Source: Echinarachnius parma (lineage: Eukaryota; Echinodermata; Echinoidea; Clypeasteroida; Echinarachniidae). From it: DNA of 64,000 bases. Positions within the stretch are counted from its first letter, which is position 1, and the number at the start of each line of letters is the position of its first letter. A program made the position numbers and the translations under genes. This document shows positions 44,385 to 57,002 of this stretch, piece after piece. The notes beneath the pieces were generated by a model. It made no database searches and had not been told where the DNA came from. It saw only the letters and a program-made list of their open reading frames with translations. The stretch covers positions 124,001 through 188,000 of the forward strand of contig JBAMJV010008256.1 in the NCBI GenBank assembly GCA_037951105.1. Reading direction: 5' to 3'.

Positions 44385-46353
44385 CATCCATGGCAAAGTC
44401 TTTTTAAAAGGAAATGTCCGGCTCCTCAATTCGGTACGTCCCGGACAGATATTCGGCAAGATTATCTCGACGTTACGGACTACCAGCTGCCAAACCATGG
44501 GTGTATCCTGCAATCGCGCTCTTAGTTACTAAACATGCTCAAAAGCGATGGAAAATGTTGAAGAGCACGTTAGAACAATTGGCTTGATATTATGGCTATG
44601 TATGAGCGATGGGGATTTGCGAGACATGCACATATACAGTGGAGGCCACACGTTTTGTACAGATATACCGGTCAACTTCATCGAAAGGTTTATTTCATTT
44701 GACTGTGAGGTATTGAAAACGCTAGTAAACTGAGACTCGGGTGTGTGCGATGTATATCATTATTATAAATCAACACGAAACATGAGTACAATTTATAATG
44801 TATAATGTATAATGTATAATTTTGCTGCAAAAGTACATGCCTAAACACGATTGTTGGACGATTTAGAATGTTCATGAAGTTTGAAGTTCAACTTTAGAAT
44901 GTTTGTTAAATGAATGTAAATTTTTCCAAAAGTATCAGTTATACACATTGCACATGCTATGATGGTTCAAATATTTGTTTCACAATCCAAATGTAAAACT
45001 TCTGATATTTGACGATTATAGTAAAATCACGTTTCATTTATTAACATGTCAATGTAAGTTAGAAAAGATTTGTCAAATGTTAGTGAAATTGTATAATGAT
45101 CCAAATAAAGATAAAGCTGAATGATCGAATGGTCATTGTTATTAATTATGTTTCTGATAGAATTAAGAAAATGTATGATAGTATTGAACTTCAAAATTAT
45201 GTTGCCAGTCTATAAATAGTCGGTATTAACTGTTATGTTGCAAGTGAAAATATACATATGATGAACGCACTCAAGTGCAGTGAGAATAAAGGATAATAAT
45301 TGTATGATTTGCTCATTAAGAAAACTATTTGATTAGTTGTTTGTTCTTATACACCTTAGCATAGTTCACAACATTGTCGTGTATACTCGCTGTTGATTTA
45401 ATGTAATCATATGATAATATAATTATTTTAAAGATTTATCTTTTAAAGAAAATGTTGGTTTGTGTATATATTTCCTAATGAAATAGTGTTTAATCAACTG
45501 ATAATGTAAATTAATGATGATGAAACCATATTTCACAAGTTGGTCAGGACATATCTTAGTGGTTTAAAATAAATACATGTGTACATATTTTGCAGAGGTA
45601 ATACATACCTAGAAAAAAGGGTAATGATAATTACAAGTTATGTTTAAATAGTGGCGTGGCTTTACTAGGTACAAGCACAATATAGCGATGTTAATTTATC
45701 GTTTTTAAATTTTGCTTTGAGTTTATTTATCATAATTTTGGGTCTTGTTTTCATGTCATACTCCAACATAAAAACAAACAAAATAAATAAGTGTTAGCAC
45801 AAGTCTATTTTGTCTGCTATTCTTTTATTACGTGGTTCTTTGTGTGTACGGTTGTTAAAGTGTATGTTCGTATGTGTTTGTGTTATATTTGTTGTGTGTG
45901 TGTGCGTGTGTGTGTGAATTGTGTATGTATGCATCCGTGCATGATCGTGCGTGTATGTATGCATGTATTTATGAGAGTTCAAAGATTATAGGAAATACAT
46001 ATTTAAAAGTTGCCAATCCGTTGATGTGGCATGTCACAGCTTGTGCTTCACACTTTCTAGCGGATGTTCCCCTCCCCCCCCCCCCCCGCCCCCCGCCCCC
46101 CCCCCCCCCCCAAAAAAAAAATATTAATAAATAAATAACATAACATACAAATCAACATTAAAATCAATCACACATAAACAAAAGAAAAGACAAACAGTAA
46201 TATTCAACAAAGATTTTAGTATAGTTGCAGTAAAAACAAATGTAATTTTTGGAGTAGACTTTGATTGACCGCAGGAATTTGTTCTATGTGGCAAATTATG
46301 TTCATAGTTTTGTTGTCATACAGACTATGGAAATGTTTGCCCTGCGGTGGCGA
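44385..46353. other. Gene-free stretch between the two gene blocks
   Basis: AT-rich with no supported gene. 45890-45960 is a TG-rich simple-sequence tract. 46069-46111 is a C run followed by A's. AATAAAGAT at 45104 could be a polyadenylation signal but is 700 bp from G6. Confidence 0.45.
46069..46120. repeat. Poly-C / poly-A tract
   Basis: About 40 nearly pure C with three single G interruptions, then nine A. Confidence 0.9.
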
Positions 46354-46895
46354 TACAGGGTGGCCCGAAAAACCGGAACACTTCCAAAAATATAGTAACA
46401 TAATGATTATGTCCATCGGTGTCCTTTCCCATGAAAAAAGATACCAAGAACAGTAATTTTGGATGAATATTTTTTTTGTTGTAGGACGTCGTCAGTGAGA
46501 CCATGTCAGTATCCCATTTTTGTCACTTTTTACCCAGTTACTGCCTGATAAATTGCACTTCGTGCCTGTAATAGCATCAAACAAGTATGCTCATGCACTC
46601 GGCACACTGCTGAATCACACTAACAATAGCGCGCGTATTGCTCGTTGTTCGATGATATGACGGGCAGTAAGTGAAATTTATCGAGCACTGCCTTGGCTAA
46701 AATTTACCCCCAAAAAAGGGAATCTGACATGGTGTAATTCACAGCGCCCTAATACAAAAACTACACGGCCAAATTGGCTGTTTTTTTTTTTTTATCCTTT
46801 TTTCATTTGAAAAGGCAGCCTATCCGATGGACATAATTATTCTGTTATAATGTTTTGGGAAGTGTCCCTTTCCGTTTTGTTTAGGCCACCCTGTA
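46354..46895. mobile_element. Mariner-like MITE, TACAGGGTGGCC termini
   Basis: Ends TACAGGGTGGCC and GGCCACCCTGTA are inverted, with TA at both edges as in Tc1/mariner insertions. Subterminal GGAACACTTCC and GGAAGTGTCC also pair. About 540 bp with no transposase. Confidence 0.75.
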
Positions 46896-49800
46896 AAGAC
46901 TGTTCCTGATGTACAATGACCCCTGAGAAGAAGGGGGGGCTGCATGCACGTCGTGCTGTAAATGAAAATACTTTTCAAAGGTTATTCATACATAATTGTA
47001 ACGTTTTAAGGGAAACTAACAAAATCAAGAAATGCCTAGATTGGGCGCTAAACAAGCATGTGCTCACTCACCCCAACCCACTATCATTTGGGTCACGCTA
47101 CGCCGATAAGTCCCGGGGCAGTGTTTTATTGCCGATTTCTTTACGATAAACCTAAGATTATGACAAAGCCAAGCTGTCTATGTTGAGTGGTCACTTGAAA
47201 ATCGGTAAGATATATTGCTTTCAGTTTTAGTCCATGACTTGTTAATATCACTTTCATATCCGTGAAAAACAAGTCGCTATAAATCACTTTGTTATTGACA
47301 CTTCTTAGTTTAAATGGTGTCCTATGCAAAATAACACCCACGTACTAGAAAATAAGGGTGTGCTTTGGTACAAATTGGAAATCGTGTAGAAGGGTTTAAT
47401 GTGTTTGTTTGTTCTAACTAATGAAAAATTAATGACTACATAGTCAATAACAAATTAAATAGGTAAAAATAGGTCAATGAAAACATAAATTAATTTATCA
47501 AATAATAAAAGGAACAATTGTGCCTCTAAAACGGGCGCCATGAGCTGCAGCTGCACGTCTCCTTCTTGTGGCATCGCCTGCCCAAATAAGACGCCGCAGC
47601 ACGTATTGTTTTCTGCGTTTTTCAAAGTATGAATCCGCATCTAGAATAGTCTCATTACAATGTATTTCTGATACATCATAGAATATCATCGTCAAGTTTA
47701 TCATGTTAACAAATTGTTGAAATCTCCAAGATTTTAATCAACAAGCCATTGTTACGAAAATGATCTTGAGAGGTTTTTCGAAATGTCATTGTTATATGAA
47801 AAATTATTTTGTGTATGTCCTTTATGATTATGATGTTATATGTCGGATTTGATGGGGGACAAGCAAATCAATGTTCTTAAGGGGGGAGGCGAAATCCTTG
47901 TTATTGTCCTGTTATGACTTGTGTCTGTATTGTTTATGTAAAATAATTATATTTTGTTTGGGGGGGGGGGGGGGTGGCATATGACTACGTCCCACTCTTT
48001 CCCCCTGTTTTAACGTCACTGATGGTAATTGTGAATAGTCAATATAAATACATATTTAAACACACCAAATAGAAAAGAAACAAAAAACACTCAATAAAGG
48101 GACACAATATTTCAGAATATTTTAAATTCATAGATTAAATATTTAATGTGAAAAACGATGTGGAAAAAAAACTTGTATAACCAACTATTCTCGTAATACA
48201 TACAAAATAATCTCATGTATAATTGTTACTGTAAGTATTATGGGTGAATAGCGGATTTTATACTGTAATATACTGCACAGAATATTATTTGAATAATTAG
48301 GATCTACATGGTACGGAATAATACTACTTATTGTCAAATTACAACGAACAAAACATTACCGTTTTCATTAACTTCGATCAATATATTTAAAATGTATAAT
48401 CAATCGTTACAAGTTCATCTATGCTGTACATTGAATTAATCTTTCTATTTTAAAACGTGCTGTGTTTGGTAAATATATTCTTGAACACATATTATTGATT
48501 CACATTTGAAAATAGTTTAAATATGTCTTCATTGTTATCATTATGACAATATTCGGTACATGCAATACTTGATACATTACTACACCAACCTTAATATATA
48601 CAGCATATATTGGTTAGAATTACCAGATTTCATTTAAATTAAGATCCGATTCAATCGTTACTACTATGAGATATCCAACGTATTATAAAATAGTAATTGT
48701 CGTTGTGCCATCACAATAGTTGTTATCGCACTTGTATTTTCCCTACAAATTACACCAATGAAAAGGGACATGGAGTTTGATGAGCTTTGATAATGTTAAA
48801 AACATGTGTCCACTGCTCAAATACTGACATAATGCAAATTTCCAACGCTGGGTCGCTGTATTACCTACCGCACACTCACTAACCGATTCGATTCAGATCC
48901 GACTAACAACTGCTTATATGATAGAAAGCAAGATGTGCCAAGATATGTTATAGTTAATGTACTAAATAGTAAGTCTGTTCGGAATGGAATCGTGTGGTGT
49001 GCGAAAGGTAAGGCAAGTGAATAGAATCCGGACCTACATAGGCTTCCCGTACAGTCGATGCATAACTTCCGGCTTTCCTACGATGCTGATAAGTAGTGTA
49101 TGTCTCTTATCCTGACGTAACATTTGTATAAAGTTTCGATATGGTCAGCCCGACTCCTTGAAGAGCGACATGAAGTAATACAATATCAAAACGCCGATTT
49201 TCAAATTAACCCTCTGAGTGCCGTGGTCGAATTAAGTCAAAGTATTCATAATGGAGGACAACACAATAGTTCCCTTATTGTATATGTCACCTTCATGTGA
49301 GCAAAACGTAACACAACTTTGTATTATACAGGAAAATCTTTTGTTCACATTGCCAGACTCTAACTATGCTGGTACATGGGCCTATGATTTAATAATAATT
49401 TTAGCTATTCATTATTTTATTCAAACATTTAAACAATGCAATGTATATATAACTATAAAAGTGTTCAGGGAATAACCCATGACAGCCAACGCTTGTAATA
49501 AAGGGAGTTCCACTACAAATGTAACGCTACTATTGACATATTTACACTAATTTACATAATTGAATATAACATAATCATAACCCAATCTCTTATTTCAAAC
49601 AAAACCAAAATCTGCCCAAGTGATCAAATACAACATGACATGAAGGTACCAATGTAATGTTATGATATTACCATACCATAATAGCACAACAAAAGCAAGC
49701 GTGCAAAAACGAATACAATTAGCACACAAACCAAGAAAGTCATACAATGTTTGTGTTGTGTTTATTTTCAGTACAACTATACATGTGAGGCCTAACTTAC

Positions 49801-49981
49801 ACTCTGTCCGTGTTATCATGGTTATATGGGAATCCATTTACACATACATACGGTAAACGAGTCAATCATCAATCCAGAATGCTCTCGTGACATGGGTGAT
49901 GCCCTTTACTCCACTCTTGCATATTGCATGCTGTTGATCCCTGATAGATTTGTGAGGGCGACTGCATCCAACGTGATCAGG
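46896..49981. other. Gene-free stretch downstream of G7
   Basis: No supported gene. It contains a G run at 47961-47974 and otherwise AT-rich spacer. Small open frames (for example 46916-47149 and 49251-49475) have no recognisable domains. This is the centre between the + and - strand blocks of the receptor family. Confidence 0.45.
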
Positions 49982-52078
49982 TTATTCCTGATTCACGCGC
50001 GGGCCTAGAAGCGCATAGTCAGATGATTCAAAGAAGTCGTCTAGGTAAAGCTGGCCCGAATCCCTCCCCAAGGGTTCTTGGGGCACTATCGCCCTTGCCG
50101 CCAGGTCGAAACTACCTTGCTCATCATGATCACGAGTCCCTTGTGAACGCATTGTCATGAATGTAGTCTGCCTGAGGTCAGAAGGACTACTCGAATCACT
50201 TGTTGGACCGGGGATATCACCCGGATAGCAACGGAGGTGACTGCATTCATTACCGGCAGACATCGCTTCGCTATTTTCTCCAGGATCGGATGCGATACGA
50301 CGCGAGTCATCGGTGTCTTTGTCATCCTTGAGATCAGAAGGAGCGCGGATGTGAAGAAACCCTGGTGACCTTGTCGTCGCGTCGTATCCTTCTGCGATGA
50401 GAGCTGCTGCATGGTCTCCATCCGACATCGTAGGAAAACAGTGTCAACAGCCGGTCAAAAAGCGAGTCAAGTTTTCTACCATAACTTTTACAATTGAATT
50501 TGCTATATTTCCTTAATTTTCGACACATATGTAAACAAAGTTTGTGGCGATACGAAGCTGCACTTTGATTGACAATTTCAAACTAAACAGAATGCTATTA
50601 TACACTATGTTAAGACAATATTGCTGACCAACTATTGACCATAGCACATTGCTAACTTTTTCTTTTCCGAAGTTTTGTCTAAGAACGTCAAAGTCAGAAT
50701 CATCAATATTCGCATACATGTTGGAGGACACATTATTGATGGACTTCTGGTATTGCACCCTCCTTCTATTTTCTGGTTTGGCATACAACATACTAAGCAT
50801 CTCATCATCAGATGTATTGAAGTCTACCGAAAGATCCTCGATGGTTGGAGTTGGTATGTTCTGACCACTAGCCACCAGACTGGTGACTTCATTCCGTTTG
50901 CAATCGTCAACCGTGCAGTACATGTTCTCATTCTGTACCTCTCCGCCGCTAGCACCAAGTGTCGCAATACAATTTACTGTGGAAGTCTCTTGACCATTGT
51001 CTTGGTCAATTCGAGAACGATTTACACGTGAGTTTGAAACTGCGTTAAAACCGCTCTCCTCGTAAGGCGTGCACTCATCCATCGGCGACTGCACCCTGTT
51101 AAGGTCACTATAACCGGTCCTTGGAGGTAGCTCCGGTGCCTGACGATGAAGTGAAGGATTACCAATCCCTGGGAGGGCATTGATACTTGCAAGAGATGTA
51201 AGTTGAGGCTGCGATGACAGGGATGCCATATCAAACGCGTCAATTGTGTTCGATCGTGACAGGACACCTGACATGTTTTGAAGATCACGGTTAAGTCTTT
51301 TAATTCGTGTGCGTTTTCGCGCAAAAACATACAATCCTGTTCCCATGGTACAAATTAGTGCCACAGATAACATTGGAATAATGACTTTGAAAGCAATCTG
51401 GTATAAACTCATTCCATTGTTGAGATATTTCCCTTCAATACTAGTCGATGAATGCACCGTACATGCTCCTTGGGGGCATTGGGACTGTTTTTCCGATGAC
51501 ACAGTAACAGAAGGTTGCATTCCGTCTCTAATCGGTTCTATGGTTCTAGAATCAAGGAAAGTGCTTGAAAGTTTTACTGTTGGTACAGAAGAGGAATCAG
51601 ATGATGGGGGAAAGGGTTTACGAGTCGACGTTTCTGCATTTAGTGGATTTTGTGTTGAAGGCTTAGTTAGGTTCATAGCAAGAACTTTATCAGAAGAATT
51701 AACTGAATATATATAGTATTCACCGTAATCAGTGTAAAGTACTGGATTTGTAATGCTGAAGAAAACACAGTTCAGTCCACACGCTTCAATAAAAAAATGA
51801 CCGTCAAGTTCTCTTGCAGTCTGACATCGCAGAAAACATTTACCTCCTATCAAGCAATCCGTGTGATCACAATGCCCAATTGCCTCGTCATTAAATCGGT
51901 ACAATTTGATATTTTCACCTACATTCAGGTGACGGTCGGCGTTGCAGCGAACACTGATAATGGTCCGGTTCGTTTCTTTCTCGTTGTGTCTCTCACACTG
52001 AAATGACACTGAGAGACATGGCTGAACTACAAGAAGCAGTGACACTATTGCAAAGACAATACTGACTAGGCATTTCAT
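49982..52078 (-). CDS. G7: eight-cysteine receptor, long tail, one tyrosine replaced by Phe
   Basis: Exon 1 is 52078-50629 and exon 2 is 50403-49982 (623 aa), joined by a 225-bp phase-1 intron (TTG|GTCAGC...GCAG|CT). Seen: signal peptide (VSLLLVVQPCLSVS); cysteines at 28, 45, 70, 75, 81, 85, 100 and 104; YTDYGEYY at 115-122; a stalk; membrane span about 227-252; and RKRTRIKR. The tail has APELPPR, MYCTV and LYAKP. The SDYxxL site reads SDFDVL, so this phosphorylatable tyrosine is lost. Exon 2 ends in YLDDFFESSDYALL. Its first ~195 codons and its upstream DNA are almost identical to G8 and G9, whereas the rest differs. Start chosen at the only ATG before the signal peptide. Confidence 0.75.
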
Positions 52079-53247
52079 CCTTCCTGCTTGATTTGTTTAA
52101 ATCCTAATGTTTCAAAAGTGAATTGCAAATAAGTAAGTCCTGAATCATGTTAATGGGAAAGAAATTGTCAAGTTGCAGACGCTATTTGGGGCTGACTTTT
52201 GCGGATGAACACTGCCGAAAAATGCAAAACAGTATAATGTACGGTGTGTTATAGTCAGAGAATAATGACTTCTGTGTCTCTTTAGTTCTCGAACCTTCTT
52301 GTATTCAAAATTCATGGCAATTCCTTTCTATTCTGTCCCATTTCACACGGCAAAATTGATGTGTTTTTATTTTTGGATTGTACTTGGTACCACTTTGAAT
52401 GAAATCACTCATTACTTGAAACATGGGACTATTGTTTATTGGTTTCCACTTCAACAGTGTTTTGTTACTCTTCGAGTGGTTTGGTTTCATAGCTCATTAG
52501 TTACAAAATTGCTGATGTATGTCATGTAAGTAAATTGTAAGAACCTATAATCGTCCAAGGGAAATGTATAGAACTCAATTGTTAACTGTTTAAACATTAT
52601 ATCATGCAAGGCAAGTGCAGTTGGATACAAGATGGAAATAGTAGCATTGTCCAAATCCACAAATCGTACCTAGAAATCTAATAGTTTTCTCATACATTGT
52701 TATATTTGTGTTATCTATAGAAGCACGGAGCAGTTTTGTTTTCGAATTTGCCTTTCGTAACAAGATATTTACGATTGAAGTGTTCGAATTTTAGCAAAAG
52801 TATCAACTGAAAAGGAACACGTGTGTTCAGTGTTAATGCAATGAGTTGGCGAAAATTACTTTGTATTGTATTTCCTTCCCAAGATGTAAATTGGAAAGGC
52901 TGGAAAGTCAATTAAAACACAGTACATGTATATGAAATTGAATGGAACATATAAGATGTAAAATTAAAAGAGCAATTAGATAAGTCAAACTGTAATAATG
53001 AGTAGAAGACTAGAAGATTCAATGCTCTAGCCGAGCTGACCTTGCCTATTTAGTGACTACCTGTGTCGTATACACATCCAGCCTCTCCTGCATTCTATCT
53101 CTCTTAGATTTTAGGTTGTCCAAGATGTGAATGAGAAAGGCTGGAATTTAATTAAGTTGAATTGAATTTATTCGGCAATAACACTACTAACACAGCCGGG
53201 ACCTCTGATAAGCAGCAGCTTGTATTAATGACCAAATAGATAAGCAT

Positions 53248-54540
53248 TTACAACGAAAAGAAGAACATAATTATTACAGTTGCTTTACATATCGCAATCA
53301 TACACACGCCTATTCCCAGAGGATATAAAATAAGAGGGAGCAAGTGAACGGGGGGAAATCCAGTCAGATAATATTTAATGCTGTACATGTTCTCATTCTG
53401 TACATCTCCGCCGTTAGCACCAAGTGTTGCAACACCATGTACGGTGGAAGTCCCTTGACCATTGTTTTGGCCAATTCCAGAACGATTCACACTTGAGTTT
53501 AACATTGCGTTTAACCCGCTCTTCTCATTAGGCGTGCACACATCCTTCGGCGACTGTACCCCGTGAAGGTCACTAGCCCGGGTCCTTGGAGACAGCTTCG
53601 GTGCCTGACGAAGGGAAGGATTACCAATCTCTGGGAGGGCATTGCTACTTGCAAGAGATGTTAGTCGAGGCTGCGATGACAGAGATGCCATATCTAGCGC
53701 CTCAATTGTGTTTGATCGTGACAGGGCACCTGAAATGTTTTGAAGATCTCGGTTCAGTCTTTTAATTCGTTTGCGTTTTCGCGCAAAAATATAAACTCCT
53801 GTTCCCAAGGTACAAATAAGTGCCACAGAAAATGTTGGGATAATGACTTTGAAAGCTATCTGGTATAAACTCATTCCATTGTTAAGTTGTTTACCTTCAC
53901 TGTTGGTCGATCTATGACTCGTGCATGTTTCGTCTAAGCATTGAGGATTTTCATCCGATGACACAGTAACAGAAGGTTGCATTCCGTCTCTAATCGGTTC
54001 TATGGTTCTAGAATCAAGGAAAGTGCTTGAAAGTTTTACTGTTGGTACAGAAGAGGAATCAGATGATGGGGGAAAGGGTTTACGAGTCGACGTTTCTGCA
54101 TTTAGTGGATTTTGTGTTGAAGGCTTAGTTAGGTTCATAGCAAGAACTTTATCAGAAGAATTAACTGAATATATATAGTATTCACCGTAATCAGTGTAAA
54201 GTACTGGATTTGTAATGCTGAATAAAACACAGTTCAGTCCACACGCTTCAATAAAAAAATGACCGTCAAGTTCTCTTGCAGTCTGACATCGCAGAAAACA
54301 TTTACCTCCTATCAAGCAATTCGTGTGATCACAATGCCCAATTGCCTCGTCATTAAATCGGTACAATATGATATTTTCACCTACATTCAGGTGACGGTCG
54401 GCGTTGCAGCGAACACTGATAATGGTCCGGTTCGTTTCTTTCTCGTTGTGTCTCTCACACTGAAATGACACTGAGAGACATGGCTGAACTACAAGAAGCA
54501 GTGACACTATTGCAAAGACAATACTGACTAGGCATTTCAT
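53248..54540 (-). CDS. G8: short-tail hybrid receptor
   Basis: A single open frame of 430 aa. Signal peptide 1-23; eight cysteines at 28, 45, 70, 75, 81, 85, 100 and 104; YTDYGEYY; stalk; membrane span about 227-252; RKRKRIKRL. The tail follows the family to GDVQNENMY (386), where the YCTV motif is cut. It then continues into 44 unrelated residues ending in a hydrophobic stretch with one lysine (GVCMIAICKATVIIMFFF). There is no LYAKP, SDYxxL or last exon. The juxtamembrane APKLSPR replaces the usual ELPPR. Codons 1-195 match G7, the rest matches G10, so the gene looks like a crossover product. It shares the receptor ectodomain but lacks the tyrosine motifs. Confidence 0.72.
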   Translation of the reverse strand: MKCLVSIVFAIVSLLLVVQPCLSVSFQCERHNEKETNRTIISVRCNADRHLNVGENIILYRFNDEAIGHCDHTNCLIGGKCFLRCQTARELDGHFFIEACGLNCVLFSITNPVLYTDYGEYYIYSVNSSDKVLAMNLTKPSTQNPLNAETSTRKPFPPSSDSSSVPTVKLSSTFLDSRTIEPIRDGMQPSVTVSSDENPQCLDETCTSHRSTNSEGKQLNNGMSLYQIAFKVIIPTFSVALICTLGTGVYIFARKRKRIKRLNRDLQNISGALSRSNTIEALDMASLSSQPRLTSLASSNALPEIGNPSLRQAPKLSPRTRASDLHGVQSPKDVCTPNEKSGLNAMLNSSVNRSGIGQNNGQGTSTVHGVATLGANGGDVQNENMYSIKYYLTGFPPVHLLPLILYPLGIGVCMIAICKATVIIMFFFSL

Positions 54541-55709
54541 CCTTCCTGCTTGATTTGTTTAAATCCTAATGTTTCAAAAGTGAATTGCAAATAAGTAAGT
54601 CCTGAATCATGTTAATGGGAAAGAAATTGTCAAGTTGCAGACGCTATTTGGGGCTGACTTTTGCGGATGAACACTGCCGAAAAATGCAAAACAGTATAAT
54701 GTACGGTGTGTTATAGTCAGAGAATAATGACTTCTGTGTCTCTTTAGTTCTCGAACCTTCTTGTATTCAAAATTCATGGCAATTCCTTTCTATTCTGTCC
54801 CATTTCACACGGCAAAATTGATGTGTTTTTATTTTTGGATTGTACTTGGTACCACTTTGAATGAAATCACTCATTACTTGAAACATGGGACTATTGTTTA
54901 TTGGTTTCCACTTCAACAGTGTTTTGTTACTCTTCGAGTGGTTTGGTTTCATAGCTCATTAGTTACAAAATTGCTGATGTATGTCATGTAAGTAAATTGT
55001 AAGAACCTATAATCGTCCAAGGGAAATGTATAGAACTCAATTGTTAACTGTTTAAACATTATATCATGCAAGGCAAGTGCAGTTGGATACAAGATGGAAA
55101 TAGTAGCATTGTCCAAATCCACAAATCGTACCTAGAAATCTAATAGTTCTCTCATACATTGTTATATTTGTGTTATCTATAGAAGCACGGAGCAGTTTTG
55201 TTTTCGAATTTGCCTTTCGTAACAAGATATTTACGATTGAAGTGTTCGAATTTTAGCAAAAGTATCAACTGAAAAGGAACACGTGTGTTCAGTGTTAATG
55301 CAATGAGTTGGCGAAAATTACTTTGTATTGTATTTCCTTCCCAAGATGTAAATTGGAAAGGCTGGAAAGTCAATTAAAACACAGTACATGTATATGAAAT
55401 TGAATGGAACATATAAGATGTAAAATTAAAAGAGCAATTAGATAAGTCAAACTGTAATAATGAGTAGAAGACTAGAAGATTCAATGCTCTAGCCGAGCTG
55501 ACCTTGCCTATTTAGTGACTACCTGTGTCGTATACACATCCAGCCTCTCCTGCATTCTATCTCTCTTAGATTTTAGGTTGTCCAAGATGTGAATGAGAAA
55601 GGCTGGAATTTAATTAAGTTGAATTGAATTTATTCGGCAATAACACTACTAACACAGCCGGGACCTCTGATAAGCAGCAGCTTGTATTAATGACCAAATA
55701 GATAAGCAT

Positions 55710-57002
55710 TTACAACGAAAAGAAGAACATAATTATTACAGTTGCTTTACATATCGCAATCATACACACGCCTATTCCCAGAGGATATAAAATAAGAGGG
55801 AGCAAGTGAACGGGGGGAAATCCAGTCAGATAATATTTAATGCTGTACATGTTCTCATTCTGTACATCTCCGCCGTTAGCACCAAGTGTTGCAACACCAT
55901 GTACGGTGGAAGTCCCTTGACCATTGTTTTGGCCAATTCCAGAACGATTCACACTTGAGTTTAACATTGCGTTTAACCCGCTCTTCTCATTAGGCGTGCA
56001 CACATCCTTCGGCGACTGTACCCCGTGAAGGTCACTAGCCCGGGTCCTTGGAGGCAGCTTCGGTGCCTGACGAAGGGAAGGATTACCAATCTCTGGGAGG
56101 GCATTGCTACTTGCAAGAGATGTTAGTCGAGGCTGCGATGACAGAGATGCCATATCTAGCGCCTCAATTGTGTTTGATCGTGACAGGGCACCTGAAATGT
56201 TTTGAAGATCTCGGTTCAGTCTTTTAATTCGTTTGCGTTTTCGCGCAAAAATATAAACTCCTGTTCCCAAGGTACAAATAAGTGCCACAGAAAATGTTGG
56301 GATAATGACTTTGAAAGCTATCTGGTATAAACTCATTCCATTGTTAAGTTGTTTACCTTCACTGTTGGTCGATCTATGACTCGTGCATGTTTCGTCTAAG
56401 CATTGAGGATTTTCATCCGATGACACAGTAACAGAAGGTTGCATTCCGTCTCTAATCGGTTCTATGGTTCTAGAATCAAGGAAAGTGCTTGAAAGTTTTA
56501 CTGTTGGTACAGAAGAGGAATCAGATGATGGGGGAAAGGGTTTACGAGTCGACGTTTCTGCATTTAGTGGATTTTGTGTTGAAGGCTTAGTTAGGTTCAT
56601 AGCAAGAACTTTATCAGAAGAATTAACTGAATATATATAGTATTCACCGTAATCAGTGTAAAGTACTGGATTTGTAATGCTGAAGAAAACACAGTTCAGT
56701 CCACACGCTTCAATAAAAAAATGACCGTCAAGTTCTCTTGCAGTCTGACATCGCAGAAAACATTTACCTCCTATCAAGCAATTCGTGTGATCACAATGCC
56801 CAATTGCCTCGTCATTAAATCGGTACAATATGATATTTTCACCTACATTCAGGTGACGGTCGGCGTTGCAGCGAACACTGATAATGGTCCGGTTCGTTTC
56901 TTTCTCGTTGTGTCTCTCACACTGAAATGACACTGAGAGACATGGCTGAACTACAAGAAGCAGTGACACTATTGCAAAGACAATACTGACTAGGCATTTC
57001 AT
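55710..57002 (-). CDS. G9: short-tail hybrid receptor, near-duplicate of G8
   Basis: 430 aa, differing from G8 at only two residues that I can see: CVFFS instead of CVLFS near 106, and KLPPR instead of KLSPR in the tail. Same domain order, same crossover point and same 44-residue replaced C-terminus. The extreme similarity means very recent duplication, ongoing gene conversion, or an assembly duplication. Confidence 0.72.
   Translation of the reverse strand: MKCLVSIVFAIVSLLLVVQPCLSVSFQCERHNEKETNRTIISVRCNADRHLNVGENIILYRFNDEAIGHCDHTNCLIGGKCFLRCQTARELDGHFFIEACGLNCVFFSITNPVLYTDYGEYYIYSVNSSDKVLAMNLTKPSTQNPLNAETSTRKPFPPSSDSSSVPTVKLSSTFLDSRTIEPIRDGMQPSVTVSSDENPQCLDETCTSHRSTNSEGKQLNNGMSLYQIAFKVIIPTFSVALICTLGTGVYIFARKRKRIKRLNRDLQNISGALSRSNTIEALDMASLSSQPRLTSLASSNALPEIGNPSLRQAPKLPPRTRASDLHGVQSPKDVCTPNEKSGLNAMLNSSVNRSGIGQNNGQGTSTVHGVATLGANGGDVQNENMYSIKYYLTGFPPVHLLPLILYPLGIGVCMIAICKATVIIMFFFSL

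Noticed and set aside
45791-46134. Cys/Val-rich frame 45791-45991 and its neighbour
   Set aside because: Made from a TG-rich simple-sequence tract followed by poly-C; not conserved elsewhere in the window.
49251-49475. 74-codon frame near G7
   Set aside because: Short, no domain, no homologue in the window; cannot be supported.
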